From Streptomyces sp. NBC_00582 (GTDB lineage: Bacteria > Actinomycetota > Actinomycetes > Streptomycetales > Streptomycetaceae), in NCBI RefSeq assembly GCF_036345155.1, contig NZ_CP107772.1:7254001-7318000 (forward strand): a DNA stretch of 64,000 nucleotides. Direction: 5' to 3'. The notes below the pieces were generated by a model. It saw only the letters and a program-made list of their open reading frames with translations, ran no database searches and was not told the DNA's origin. Both the position numbers and the translations under genes were made by a program. Within the stretch, counting starts at the first letter, position 1, and the number at the start of each line of letters is the position of its first letter. This document shows positions 42,759 through 54,187 of the stretch, one piece after another.

Positions 42759-45077
42759 TCAGCCGTTCTTGGGGTGCGGGGTGGAGCCGTAGGCCGTCAG
42801 GAAGCGGTCGCGGAACGAACTCATCTTCCACACCGGGGCGTTGTGCGCGGGCTGGAGGCCGTCGGTCCAGTTCCAGCTCGCGATCTTGTCGAGGACCTTC
42901 GGGTCCTTGGCGACGATCGAGATCGGCACGTCACGGCTGGCGTTCTGGCCGCTGACCCGGGAGATCGGCTGGTGGTCCCCGAGGAAGACCAGGACGGTGT
43001 CGTCGGTGCCGTAGCGCTCCAGCCACTCGGTGAGCGCGGTCACCGAGTACTGGACCGACTTCCCGTACTCCTCCTTGGACTTGGTGGAGTCGGCGATGAT
43101 GTCGGACGCCTTCTTGCCGGCCGCCTCGATGCCCTGGAAGATCGAGCCGTCACCGAGCTCGTCCCAGCCGACCATCTTCGGGATCGGCGCCCAGGGCTGG
43201 TGGCTGGAGGTCAGGATGATCTCCGACATCAGCGGCTTGTCGCGCTTCTTGCTGTGCTCCAGCTTCTGGAACGCCTCCAGCGCGTACTGGTCCGGCATCG
43301 TCGACCAGCTGAACTTCGGCCCCTGGTAGCCCATCTGGAACGCGTTGTAGACCTTGTCGAGGCCGTAGAACGTCGCCTCAGGCCAGCCCTTCTGGACCCC
43401 CGGCATGACACCGACGGTGTCCCAGGCACCCGACTTCTTGAACGCCTTGGTCAGGGACAGGTGGTCGCTGGCCATCACCGTGCGGTAGCGCTGCTGGTTG
43501 TCGACCCACAGCCCGGACAGGGTGGTGGAGTGGCCCAGCCAGCTGCTGCCGCCGTACGTCGCCGAGGTCAGCCAGCCGCTCTTCGCGTGGAAGCCGGCCT
43601 TCGCGAGGGCCTCCGTGCGGGCCGTGAGGGTCGCGTCGACGCCGGGCGCGATGACCGGGTCCTCGATGGCGCTGCGGCCGTAGCTCTCGATGAACGTGAA
43701 GATCATGTCCTTGCCGCGCAGATCCGGTACGAGCTGGTCGGCCGGGGTGTTGCCGAAGGTGTCGCTGCGGGCCTCCTCGCCGAACGCGGCCTCGTCGCGG
43801 ATCGTCGCCCGCACCTGCCGGGCCTCGGACTCCAGCCGGTTCGCCACGCGCTCGGAGGCGACCGGGATACCGGCGTACTGGAAGCCCAGCACCGAGCAGG
43901 TGATCCAGGCGGTGCCGGCGATCAGGGTGCCGCGGGTGGCGCGCCGGGTGTCGCGCACCAGGACGTTGCTCAGCCGGACCGTGGCCAGCGCCATCAGTGT
44001 GATCACCAGGACGACGAGCAGGACGACCCCGACCGCTGCCGCGAGAGCGGCGGTCTTGCCCAGCGTGTCCGCGAGGTAGGACTGCGCGTCGTCCAGCAGG
44101 CCCCAGTCCAGGACCAGGTTGAAGTCCCGGCCCAGGTACTCCATGAAGCCGATGTCGAGCAGGTTCAGCACGGTCAGCGCGCCCAGCACCGCCCCGCCGA
44201 GCGCCGCCAGCGCGATCCGCGGCCGCCGCGGCAGGGCGAGCAGCACCGCCGCCCCGATGATGGCCTCACCCGGCAGCCGGACGAACCGGTTGACCTGCAA
44301 CGCGGCCATCCGATTCGGCAGCAGCAGGGCCCCGATCACCAGCACGAGCGACAGCAGGGTCACCCCCCACCACACCACCCGAGCGACCCGCGGATGCCGC
44401 TCCCGCCAGGCCCGCACGTACGCGATACGGGCCCGGAGAGAGGGGTGCTCGTCGGAACCGACATCGGCCGGGTGGTCATCACCGGCGTCGGGCCGGCCGG
44501 GGGCGCCGGGTTGTCCGGTGGCTTCGGCGTCGTCGGCGTCGGGCTGGTCGGGGGAGTGGACCTCGGGCTGGTCGTGAGCGTCGGCCCCGGGCCGGTCGGG
44601 GACGCTTTCGGACTGCTCCGGGAGGGCGTCCGCGCCGGGCTGTCCGGGCTCCTCCGGGAGGGCGTCCGCGCCGGGCTGTCCGGACTCCTCCGAGAGGGCG
44701 TCCGCGCCGGGCTTTCCGGGCTCCTCCGAGGGGGACTCGGCTGCGGACTCCTCGACGACGGCTTCGGCGCGGGGCGCCGGGACGGCTTCGACGCCGGCGA
44801 CCGGGGTGTTGGCGGGCGGGGCGGGTTCGGCATCGGCCTGCGGGGCGTCCGCAGGCGCGGGGCTCTTCGAGGCCGCCTTGGCGGAATCGCCGGCGCGCTG
44901 CGACGCCTCGGCCTCTACGGACTTCGCTGGTTCCCCGGCTCCCGCCGACTCCGCCGGGTCCTCACCCACCCCTGATGCCCCCGTCCTCACGTGGTCCTCG
45001 GGCGTGGTGGAGGGCACCGTCGTGTCCTCGGGGTCCTTCGAGGTCGGTGGCTGGGTTGAGCGAGTGGAGACAGGCAC
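42759..45077 (-). CDS. LTA-synthase-like membrane sulfatase with acidic N-terminal extension
   Basis: A 772-residue protein. Residues 1-215 are disordered and acidic, rich in Pro, Glu and Ala, with a 12-residue repeat (PGADAL-x-E-E-x-G-x). About five membrane helices follow (for example VVWWGVTLLSLVLVIGALLLP, AAVGVVLLVVLVITLMALATV). From about 460 comes an external alkaline-phosphatase-fold domain: DMIFTFIESYGRSAIEDP, STTLSGLWVDNQQRYRT, LTSSHQPWAPIP and VLVFLGDHQPIS, the metal-binding end. This is the lipoteichoic-acid synthase/phosphoglycerol transferase group; Streptomyces uses such enzymes for polyglycerol-phosphate wall polymers. Starts GTG 45077 after AAGGACC. The nucleophilic residue is not certain from motif alone. 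Confidence 0.88.
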   Translation of the reverse strand: MPVSTRSTQPPTSKDPEDTTVPSTTPEDHVRTGASGVGEDPAESAGAGEPAKSVEAEASQRAGDSAKAASKSPAPADAPQADAEPAPPANTPVAGVEAVPAPRAEAVVEESAAESPSEEPGKPGADALSEESGQPGADALPEEPGQPGADALPEQSESVPDRPGADAHDQPEVHSPDQPDADDAEATGQPGAPGRPDAGDDHPADVGSDEHPSLRARIAYVRAWRERHPRVARVVWWGVTLLSLVLVIGALLLPNRMAALQVNRFVRLPGEAIIGAAVLLALPRRPRIALAALGGAVLGALTVLNLLDIGFMEYLGRDFNLVLDWGLLDDAQSYLADTLGKTAALAAAVGVVLLVVLVITLMALATVRLSNVLVRDTRRATRGTLIAGTAWITCSVLGFQYAGIPVASERVANRLESEARQVRATIRDEAAFGEEARSDTFGNTPADQLVPDLRGKDMIFTFIESYGRSAIEDPVIAPGVDATLTARTEALAKAGFHAKSGWLTSATYGGSSWLGHSTTLSGLWVDNQQRYRTVMASDHLSLTKAFKKSGAWDTVGVMPGVQKGWPEATFYGLDKVYNAFQMGYQGPKFSWSTMPDQYALEAFQKLEHSKKRDKPLMSEIILTSSHQPWAPIPKMVGWDELGDGSIFQGIEAAGKKASDIIADSTKSKEEYGKSVQYSVTALTEWLERYGTDDTVLVFLGDHQPISRVSGQNASRDVPISIVAKDPKVLDKIASWNWTDGLQPAHNAPVWKMSSFRDRFLTAYGSTPHPKNG
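44610..44717 (-). repeat. Three tandem 36-bp repeats inside the sulfatase gene
   Basis: Units at 44610-44645, 44646-44681 and 44682-44717, with a partial fourth, encode near-identical 12-residue blocks (GQPGADALPEEP type). The unit length is a multiple of three, so the reading frame is kept and copy number can vary. The repeat lies in the disordered cytosolic N-terminus. Confidence 0.85.
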
Positions 45078-45089
45078 CCGAGGGTCCTT

Positions 45090-45155
45090 CCGTACGAAGC
45101 CCGGTGGTTCGGCGGATCCGGCGCGGGAAGCCGGATCCGCCTCAGTTTCGTACGG
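45090..45155. terminator. Two-tier hairpin terminator between debranching enzyme and sulfatase genes
   Basis: GGCGGATCCGGC (45111-45122) pairs perfectly with GCCGGATCCGCC (45130-45141); an outer helix CCGTACGAA/TTCGTACGG (45090-45098, 45147-45155) encloses it. It follows the stop of the GH63/debranching operon by about 90 bp and precedes the sulfatase start; nothing else is seen in this 165-bp gap. Confidence 0.85.
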
Positions 45156-45242
45156 CCTGCCCCCGGCCCGCGTTCAGCCCCCTCGGCCAGTGCTCGGCAA
45201 ACACCGTGCAAACCGCACGCCAAGCACCCCGCCCGGTCAGGG

Positions 45243-47183
45243 CTACGCGCCGCCGACGGCCGTGAGCAGCGCCAACGGGGCCGCGGCCGCCCGCGACTCC
45301 CGTACGCACGCGTGCGGGTACGGCACCGGTTCGGCGTGGGTGTCACGGCCGTATCCGGCGAGGACCTCGGGAAGCCGGTGCCCGGTCGCCGTCGCCGCGT
45401 CGATCAGCGCGCGGGCGACCGTACGGGCCTCGTCGTGCAGCCCGTACCGCGCGAGCCCCAGCGTGATCAGCGCGTTGTCGTGCGGCCAGACCGAACCGCG
45501 GTGGTAGGAGAGCGGGTGGTACGCCGGCTGCCCGGCGGCGAGGGTCCGCACGCCCCAGCCCGAGAAGAAGTCGGCTTCCAGCAACCGCCGGCCGACGACC
45601 TCGCCGTACTCCTTGTCCAGCAGCCCCGACCACAGCAGATGCCCGGCGTCGGAGGCCAGCGCGTCGACCTGGCGGCCCGCCCCGTCGAGCGCGAGCGCCG
45701 GGAACGACCGCTCCGGCATCCAGAAGTCCCGCTGGAAGCGGTCGCGCAGATCGGCGGCCGCCTGTTCGAGGAGAGCGGCGTACGTGCCGTCCTCCCACGC
45801 CGTGCGCGCCACCCACGCCGTGCGGCGCAGCGCGTCGTACGCGTACCCCTGCGCCCCCGCCGCCATGACCGCCCCGGTGGCGCGGGTGCCGTCGGCGGAG
45901 CAGATGGCGCCGGGGGAGTCCTTCCAGTTCTGGTTGGCGAGGCCGCCCTGGTCGGCGCGGTAGACGAGATAGCCGCGGGAGGTCAGCCCGCCGTGGTCGA
46001 GCATCCAGGCGATCGCCGCGCGCGCGTGCGGCTCCAGCCGGCGGGCCGTCGCCGTGTCGCCGGTGTGTTCGACGTATGCCCCGAGGACGACGAGGAAGAG
46101 CGGCGTCGCGTCGACCGAGCCGTAGTACCGCCCGAACGGCACCTGCCCGAAGTGGGCGAGCTCGCCGTGCCGCACCTCGTGGACGATCTTGCCGGGCTGG
46201 GCCACCGACGGCGCGTCGGTCTCGGTGGCCTGGGCGGCGGCGAGGGCCGACAGCGTGGCGGCGGCCAGCTGCGGACGGTAGGGGAGTGCGAAGAGGGAGG
46301 TGAGGAGCGCGTCACGGCCGAGGAGGGCGAGGAACCAGGGCGCTCCGGCGGCCGGGACGCGCAGCTCCTCGCCGTCCGGACCGGTCGCCTGGACCTGGAG
46401 CGTGGCCAGATCGGCGAGCCCTCGAACACAGGCGGTCGCCAGTTCGGGCCATTCCGTGGGAAAAGCGACACCTTCCATGAACTCGCCCTCAAGCGCAAGG
46501 AGCTTTTCAGCCATCGCGGAAGGAGAGCGGGGGACCCGCAGCGTACGTTTCTCGCCATGCGGCCGGGCCATCACGCGCAGGATCAGCTCGGCGCTGCCGT
46601 GCGCCTCCAGCTCCAGGGTCCACACCAGCCGACGGGCGCCGGTGCCGGTCTCCTCGACCGCGTCCGGCGCGGGCTCGGCGCTCACCGTCGTACAGGACCG
46701 CCACTCCCCGCGCCGGTAGCCGAACTCCACACCGTCGTCGAGGACCTCACGGCGGCGCACGACACCGGTCTTCGCGTACGTGCGGTGGTCGGAGCGCAGC
46801 TCGAACTGGTCCGTGAAGTCCGCGTCGACGGTCAGGGCGAGCCGGACCACGGACGGCACCGGGCGGTTGCTGACCACCCGGACCGACTCCACGAAGGAGC
46901 TGTCCCCGACGGCCTGCTCCCGGAAGAGCGTGCAGGACGGCGGTTCGTTGCGCCCGCCGCGCGGGACCAGCACACAGCGGGTGGTGTCCCCGCCCGCGAC
47001 CGGCGCCAGTTCCTCCGGCACCGCGCCGTCGACTGTCAGCTGCCAGCGGCTCAGATGCCGGGCGTCCCTGACGAAGAGCCCCTGCGGAAAGGAGCCGGCG
47101 CCCCGTACTCCGCTGATGTCCCCGCGCTCGCCGACGGCGGCGAACGTCCCGCCGTACACGAGCAGATGATGCCGGTCCGTCAT
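45243..47183 (-). CDS. Glycogen-debranching-like glycosidase (amylo-alpha-1,6-glucosidase type)
   Basis: A 646-residue protein. The N-terminal beta domain starts HHLLVYGGTFAAVGERGDISG with GLFVRDARHLSRWQLTVDG, a hallmark of the glycogen-debranching N-terminal domain. The C-terminal (alpha/alpha)6 barrel includes LLGRDALLTSLFALPYRP, QVPFGRYYGSVDATPLFLVVL, LVYRADQGGLANQNWKDSPG and SYHRGSVWPHDNALITLGL, with acidic residues suited to general acid/base roles. ATG 47183 overlaps the upstream GH63-like stop by four bases (ATGA). Likely trims alpha-glucans in the cytoplasm; true substrate unproven. Divergent ROK regulator suggests sugar control. Confidence 0.88.
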   Translation of the reverse strand: MTDRHHLLVYGGTFAAVGERGDISGVRGAGSFPQGLFVRDARHLSRWQLTVDGAVPEELAPVAGGDTTRCVLVPRGGRNEPPSCTLFREQAVGDSSFVESVRVVSNRPVPSVVRLALTVDADFTDQFELRSDHRTYAKTGVVRRREVLDDGVEFGYRRGEWRSCTTVSAEPAPDAVEETGTGARRLVWTLELEAHGSAELILRVMARPHGEKRTLRVPRSPSAMAEKLLALEGEFMEGVAFPTEWPELATACVRGLADLATLQVQATGPDGEELRVPAAGAPWFLALLGRDALLTSLFALPYRPQLAAATLSALAAAQATETDAPSVAQPGKIVHEVRHGELAHFGQVPFGRYYGSVDATPLFLVVLGAYVEHTGDTATARRLEPHARAAIAWMLDHGGLTSRGYLVYRADQGGLANQNWKDSPGAICSADGTRATGAVMAAGAQGYAYDALRRTAWVARTAWEDGTYAALLEQAAADLRDRFQRDFWMPERSFPALALDGAGRQVDALASDAGHLLWSGLLDKEYGEVVGRRLLEADFFSGWGVRTLAAGQPAYHPLSYHRGSVWPHDNALITLGLARYGLHDEARTVARALIDAATATGHRLPEVLAGYGRDTHAEPVPYPHACVRESRAAAAPLALLTAVGGA

Positions 47184-48643
47184 CCCCGGTCCCCTCCCTT
47201 GTCGGTCGTGGTGTGCTGGTGGAGCAGGTCGAGCGTGAGCGCGGCGGTCCAGCCGAAGCCGGTCGCGCCGCAGGCCTCGCCGGTGTACGGGTCGACGTAC
47301 TCGGCGAAGTCCGAGGTGAGCGCGGTCTCCAGGACGGCCTCGCGCAGCGCGTCCGCGTCCGCCCGGTGGCCGTGCAGCCGCAGACCGCGCTCCAGGAGCC
47401 AGGCCGTGTTGAACCAGGCGGGGCCGCGCCAGTAGCGGTGCGGGTCGAAGGCCTCGCCGAGCAGGTCGTAGCTGGGGACGAGACGGGTCGTCGTGCCGAC
47501 CCCGAAGTGCGGCCCCTTCAGGGTGCGCACGACGGCCGCGGCGACCTCGCGCGGCAGCTCCGGCACGAGCAGCGGGACGAGCCCGGAGACCCCACGCTCA
47601 TGGACCTGGCCCCCGCCGCCGCGTGCGAGCGCGGAGCTCCCGCGTCGGTGGGCCGGCCCACCGACGGCGCCGCCGTGCACGTCACGGCAGAAGAACATGC
47701 CCTCCGCCGGGTCCCACAGCCGTTCCACCAGCGCCGCCGTCAGTCGCTGCGCGCGGACGTGGCGGGCGGTCGCCGTCGCCCCCAGCTCCTTCGCGATCCG
47801 CGCGAGGGCGTGCTCGGAGGCGATGAGCAGCGCGTTGAAGGAAGGATCCTCCACCGCGAAGCCGCCGCCGCCGTCGGCGTACCCGGCGTCCCGGTAGTCC
47901 GCGGCCAGCCGGACGTACCGCCCGTAGTCGAGATCCGTCGGCCGGTCCTCGGCCGCCCCGTGGTCCAGGTCGGCGCGCCGGAAGGAGCGGGACGGGGCCG
48001 GGACGACCCGGGCGAGCGGGGCGTCCCAGCTCGGGGCGTTGTCCATCCCCTGCTCCCAGGGGTGGACGACGCAGACCAGCCCGCCTCCGCCGAGGTCGCG
48101 CCGGTGCAGCAGATAGCGGTGCCAGGCGGCCAGCCGTGGGTAGACCCGGGCCAGGAAGCCCCGCGCCCGGGACAGTCCCGGGTCGGCGCGGTGCACCAGC
48201 CAGGCCGCGAGCGCGTGCACCGGTGGCTGCACGATGCCCGAGGTCTGTACGGTGCGCGGGGCGCCCGCAGCGCGCCCCGCGGTCGAGGAGCGCCAGAAGT
48301 CGGGGCTCGGGAAGTAGGCGTCGAGCGGCACGGAGGGGTTGAAGACGATGTGCGGGATGCGCCCGTCGCCCCACTGGGCGGCCAGCAGCGTCTCCAGCTC
48401 GGTCTGCGCCCGCAGCGGCGAGACATGCCGCAGGCCGATCGCGATGAACGCCGAGTCCCAGGACCACTGGTGCGGGTACAGCCGGCGCGAGGGCACCGTC
48501 GAGGTGCCTGTCCAGTTGGCCTCCAGCACCTTCACCGCGCCGTCGTGCACCGCTCTGAGGTGCGGCGGACCCGGCGGAGCCGCCGGATCGTATACGACGG
48601 CGAACTCCGCCGGGCGGGCGATGAGCTGGGCGGTGCGATCCAC
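47180..48643 (-). CDS. GH63/MGH1-like glycoside hydrolase
   Basis: A 487-residue (alpha/alpha)6-barrel glycosidase. Motifs: VLEANWTGTSTVPSRRLYPHQWSWDSAF at the barrel entrance, QWGDGRIPHIVFNPSV, MDNAPSWDAPLARV with the predicted catalytic Asp, and YRGPAWFNTAWLLERGLRLHG. This is the trehalase/mannosylglycerate-hydrolase-like clan. GTG 48643 is chosen since GGGGAG lies six bases upstream; a TTG at 48667 is also in frame. It is the first gene of the operon with the debranching-like enzyme, and faces a ROK regulator. Mannosyl- or glucosylglycerate, or alpha-glucan ends, are possible substrates. Confidence 0.86.
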   Translation of the reverse strand: MDRTAQLIARPAEFAVVYDPAAPPGPPHLRAVHDGAVKVLEANWTGTSTVPSRRLYPHQWSWDSAFIAIGLRHVSPLRAQTELETLLAAQWGDGRIPHIVFNPSVPLDAYFPSPDFWRSSTAGRAAGAPRTVQTSGIVQPPVHALAAWLVHRADPGLSRARGFLARVYPRLAAWHRYLLHRRDLGGGGLVCVVHPWEQGMDNAPSWDAPLARVVPAPSRSFRRADLDHGAAEDRPTDLDYGRYVRLAADYRDAGYADGGGGFAVEDPSFNALLIASEHALARIAKELGATATARHVRAQRLTAALVERLWDPAEGMFFCRDVHGGAVGGPAHRRGSSALARGGGGQVHERGVSGLVPLLVPELPREVAAAVVRTLKGPHFGVGTTTRLVPSYDLLGEAFDPHRYWRGPAWFNTAWLLERGLRLHGHRADADALREAVLETALTSDFAEYVDPYTGEACGATGFGWTAALTLDLLHQHTTTDKGGDRG

Positions 48644-48722
48644 TCGGGGCTCCCCGAAAGACGTCAAGGCCCCTTGGTTCGGAAGGGGCTACCGTAGGGT
48701 TACGTCTATTTAACACGCAAAA

Positions 48723-48746
48723 CTCAATATGTAATGCAAGCTTGAG
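48723..48746. promoter_or_regulatory. Candidate ROK operator in AT-rich divergent promoter
   Basis: CTCAA (48723-48727) and TTGAG (48742-48746) flank an AT-rich spacer in the only AT-rich stretch nearby (48700-48750), between GH63 and ROK starts. Site of sugar-responsive repression is inferred. Confidence 0.45.
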
Positions 48747-48764
48747 AAACACAAGGGGGTGCGC

Positions 48765-49985
48765 ATGACTGGGCGTCCGGGACGGACCGGCAGGGCGGGT
48801 GGTCAGGCCAGCGCCGGAGAACTGCTCGAACTGGTGCGCAGCGGGCGGGCGACGACACGCGGCGCCCTGCAACAGGTGACGGGCCTCTCCCGCGCGACGG
48901 TCGGGCAGCGTCTGGACCGGCTCTTCCGGGCGGGCTGGCTGCGCGAGGGCGCCGGCGGGCCGGTCGACTCACCGCTGGGCGGCCGCCCCTCGATCACCCT
49001 GGAGTTCGACGACGACCACGCGGTGGTGCTCGCGGCCGACCTGGACACCCGGCACGCCCGCGCGGCCGTGCTGTCCCTGACCGGCGAGATCCTCGCGGAG
49101 CACTCCGGCACGCTGGTCGTCGAGGACGGCCCGGACACCGTCCTCGACGAGCTGGGCGGCTGGTTCGCCGAGCTGCTGGAGAAGGCGGGGCACCGGGGGC
49201 GGGAGGTCTGCGGCATCGGCCTCGCCGTGCCGGGCCCGGTGGACAGCGAGTCGGGCCGGGTGGTGCAGCCGCCGATGATGCCCGGCTGGGACGGCTACGA
49301 CATACGCGGCCGTCTCGCGAGAGCCTTCACCGAACGCACCGGGGCGCCCGGGCCACCCGTCCTCGTCGACAACGACGCGAACCTGATGGCGTACGGCGAA
49401 CAGCGCACCGGACACCCCGACTGCTCGGCGTTCGTCCTGGTCAAGGTGTCGACGGGCATCGGCGCCGGGGTCGTGGTCGACGGCTCGGTCTTCCGGGGGA
49501 TCGACGGGGGAGCCGGCGACCTCGGACACATCCGGGTGGGCGCGGAGGCGCTGTGCCGGTGCGGTTCCTACGGCTGTCTGGCCGCCGTGGCCAGCGGGGG
49601 CGCCGTCGCCCGGAAGCTGGCCGAGAACGGGGTGCCGGCGGCCTCCGGCTCGGACGTGCGGGACCTGCTGGCGGCCGGGCACCCGGAGGCGTCGGCGCTG
49701 GCGCGGGAGGCGGGGCGACGGGTCGGGGACGTCCTGGCGACGGTCGTGACCCTGCTCAACCCGGGGGTGCTGATGATCGCGGGGGACCTGGCGGGCACTC
49801 CCTTCCTCACCGGGGTGCGCGAGCTGCTCTACCAGCGGGCGCTGCCGCGCTCGACCGCCCATCTGGAGGTGGTGACCTCGCGGCTGGGGGAGCGGGCGGG
49901 GCTGGTGGGAGCGGGTGCACTGGTCGTGGAGCACCTGTACGCACCCGACCGGGTGGAGGAGCGGTTGCTGGCCCTGGGTGTGTGA
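48765..49985 (+). CDS. ROK-family transcriptional regulator
   Basis: A 406-residue sugar-responsive regulator. The N-terminal winged helix: SAGELLELVRSGRATTRGALQQVTGLSRATVGQRLDRLFRAGWLRE. The sugar-kinase-like core: VVLAADLDTRHARAAVLS, GIGLAVPGPVDSESGRVVQPP, LVDNDANLMAYGE, KVSTGIGAGVVVDG, GGAGDLGHIRV and a zinc site CRCGSYGCLAAVASG, all ROK hallmarks. ATG 48765 is preferred to GTG 48759 because AAGGGGG is well spaced. It is divergent from the GH63/debranching operon and is the evident regulator. No kinase activity is expected. Confidence 0.94.
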   Translation: MTGRPGRTGRAGGQASAGELLELVRSGRATTRGALQQVTGLSRATVGQRLDRLFRAGWLREGAGGPVDSPLGGRPSITLEFDDDHAVVLAADLDTRHARAAVLSLTGEILAEHSGTLVVEDGPDTVLDELGGWFAELLEKAGHRGREVCGIGLAVPGPVDSESGRVVQPPMMPGWDGYDIRGRLARAFTERTGAPGPPVLVDNDANLMAYGEQRTGHPDCSAFVLVKVSTGIGAGVVVDGSVFRGIDGGAGDLGHIRVGAEALCRCGSYGCLAAVASGGAVARKLAENGVPAASGSDVRDLLAAGHPEASALAREAGRRVGDVLATVVTLLNPGVLMIAGDLAGTPFLTGVRELLYQRALPRSTAHLEVVTSRLGERAGLVGAGALVVEHLYAPDRVEERLLALGV

Positions 49986-50076
49986 GGGACGCTCGTGAGT
50001 GCACCGCGGACCGTCCGGATGGTGAAATCCGAGCCGCTGTGACAGCGTGATTCTCGCCACCCTTGAGGGGGGTAAT

Positions 50077-50191
50077 GCTCAGATGAGCGGATCATGGATC
50101 GAATGCACTTCTCCAAGGGGTGGCACTGCGTGCCACCCCTCGATCGTTCATCGATCGAAATCAGACGTGTGGGACGGCTGCTCATCTGAGC
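50077..50191. repeat. Two related dyads GCTCANNTGAGC flanking a hairpin upstream of ppdK
   Basis: GCTCAGATGAGC (50077-50088) and GCTCATCTGAGC (50180-50191) each form a near-perfect palindrome and are exact reverse complements of one another; both continue as GGAT. Spaced 103 bp apart, they may be paired sites for one regulator, or one long cruciform. Confidence 0.55.
50116..50140. terminator. Perfect 10-bp hairpin, terminator between the ROK gene and ppdK
   Basis: AGGGGTGGCA (50116-50125), loop CTGCG, TGCCACCCCT (50131-50140). It lies 130 bp after the ROK stop and 255 bp before the ppdK start, isolating ppdK transcription. The rest of the 409-bp gap (49986-50394) holds promoter-like and dyad elements but no gene. 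Confidence 0.8.
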
Positions 50192-50322
50192 GGATAACCG
50201 CACCTGTGGGCCCCTCTGTGTTCAAGAAGTGAAAACATAAGCCCGTCTTCGCTTGCCAAGCCTTGACTTTCGATCCACTGGCGGACGACCGGTTACGGGC
50301 GCATGACGCACAAGTGGACGTA

Positions 50323-50349
50323 CCCAGAAGCCTTTGATCTGGGTATGTT
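50323..50349 (+). promoter_or_regulatory. ppdK promoter region with dyad
   Basis: TATGTT (50344-50349) is a plausible -10, 46 bp upstream of the GTG. CCCAGA (50323-50328) and TCTGGG (50338-50343) form a dyad directly upstream of it and could be an operator. Near the start, CTCGA-GGAG-TCGAG (50377-50390) puts the Shine-Dalgarno GGAG in a small hairpin loop. Confidence 0.45.
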
Positions 50350-50394
50350 CCTCGCCGTCAGGGCAGCCACCGCGTCCTCGAGGAGTCGAGACCC

Positions 50395-53115
<2,721 letters not shown>

Positions 53116-53211
53116 GCCCCTGAGGGGCCTTTGAGCCCCGGAGCCGTCGTCGGTCCCCGACCCTCAGTACCGATCGGCGGCGGCTCCGGCACGCAAGAGG
53201 AGGGCGGCACC

Positions 53212-53565
53212 CTGTGCGGGGGTGCCGCCCTCTACCCGCCCATCCGCAGCCTCGCCCAACTGGGCCTGCTGATCACCGCGGCCACGGCCGGCGCGGAACG
53301 CCTGGTGGAAATCCTGGACACCCGCCCCGCGGTGACCGACCCGCAGGGCCCGGCGGACCGTTCCACCGGCCGCCCGGACGGCGTCATCGAGATGAAGGAC
53401 GTCACCTTCGGCTACCCCGGCACGGACTGCCCCGCCCTGCGGGGCCCCTGTCCTTCTCCGCACACCCCGGCGAACTCCTGGTCATCACGGGCCCCAGCGG
53501 CGCCGGCAAATCAACGGTCTCCAAACTCCTCCTGCGCTTCTACGACCCGTACGACTGGAGCGCGT
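53212..53565 (+). pseudogene. Remnant of an ABC exporter (membrane end plus start of ATPase)
   Basis: The frame entering near 53212 reads [34 protein letters not shown] and [21 protein letters not shown], the last helix, linker and first strand of an ABCB-type exporter. The sequence then continues one frame over as [20 protein letters not shown] and [16 protein letters not shown], containing Walker A, after which similarity stops. So there is a frameshift near 53448, the first 250 or so residues and most of the ATPase are missing. It lies between ppdK and a small secreted protein and marks a deletion scar. Confidence 0.8.
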
Positions 53566-53696
53566 CGTGGGCGGGGCCGGTGGGGTGAGGCGGGCGGCAC
53601 CCGGATGGCGGTTTTCGGGTGTCCGGAATTCGATCACCTGATGTGGTGGTGATGGGGTAGGCAGATCGTTTCTCTCTGTTTTCATTGCATTACAGT

Positions 53697-53739
53697 CCGT
53701 GATCGCAGGGGCCTGCTGGGGCCCTGCTGATCACGGAGG
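53697..53739 (+). promoter_or_regulatory. Long hairpin touching the Shine-Dalgarno of the secreted protein gene
   Basis: CCGTGATC (53697-53704) pairs with GATCACGG (53729-53736), and inner GCAGGG/CCCTGC extends it. The right arm includes the first bases of GGAGG (53735-53739), the ribosome site of the next ATG. If transcribed it could mask the site; alternatively, since TACAGT (53691-53696) may be the -10, it is a DNA dyad. Confidence 0.5.
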
Positions 53740-53744
53740 TAGGC

Positions 53745-54173
53745 ATGAAGAAGGTAGTGCTCGGGCTGGCGACGGCTGGTCTGGTGCTCAGTGCGGCGGT
53801 GACGGCGTTTGCTTCGCCGGTGAAGGGTGGCATCCCGGCGCTCACGTCCGACGGCATCGCTTTCACCGAAGGGCGATACAAGTTCAATCGGCCCGGAACC
53901 AACCACGGTGCTTTCGAATGGCGGGGCGTTCTGACCGACGTGCTCAGCGGCGACGGGCACAACGTCTACGTCGAGGCCAAGGTCGAAGGGCACGACTGGC
54001 TGCGCTACTACGGCAAGCAGCGGCGTTCGGTTCGACTCCACAAGTCCAACTGGGACGGTGCCCAGCGTTACACGGGCAACGCAAGGCTCCGTGCGTGCCG
54101 AGACCGTGGCAGCCTGCACCCGGACAACTGTGCGCCGGAACAGATCTACTCGTACAACTGGGACCGTGGCTGA
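53745..54173 (+). CDS. Small secreted protein, function unknown
   Basis: A 142-residue precursor: signal peptide MKKVVLGLATAGLVLSAAVTA with cleavage after AFA, then a mature part of about 118 residues with YKFNRPGTNHGAFEWRGVLTD, HNVYVEAKVEGHDWLRYYG and two Cys (RACRDRGSLHPDNCAPEQ) that may form a disulfide. The strand-rich, Trp/Tyr-rich look suggests a small beta-sandwich such as a lectin- or inhibitor-like fold; I recognise no family. It precedes an ABC/FtsX pair on the same strand by 52 bp, and could be exported by or signal with that pair. Confidence 0.75.
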   Translation: MKKVVLGLATAGLVLSAAVTAFASPVKGGIPALTSDGIAFTEGRYKFNRPGTNHGAFEWRGVLTDVLSGDGHNVYVEAKVEGHDWLRYYGKQRRSVRLHKSNWDGAQRYTGNARLRACRDRGSLHPDNCAPEQIYSYNWDRG

Positions 54174-54187
54174 GCCTGTCGGACATT

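Noticed and set aside
44610..44733. 36-bp repeats as a CRISPR array
   Set aside because: Units are directly adjacent without spacers, are imperfect, and encode in-frame 12-residue blocks of the sulfatase.
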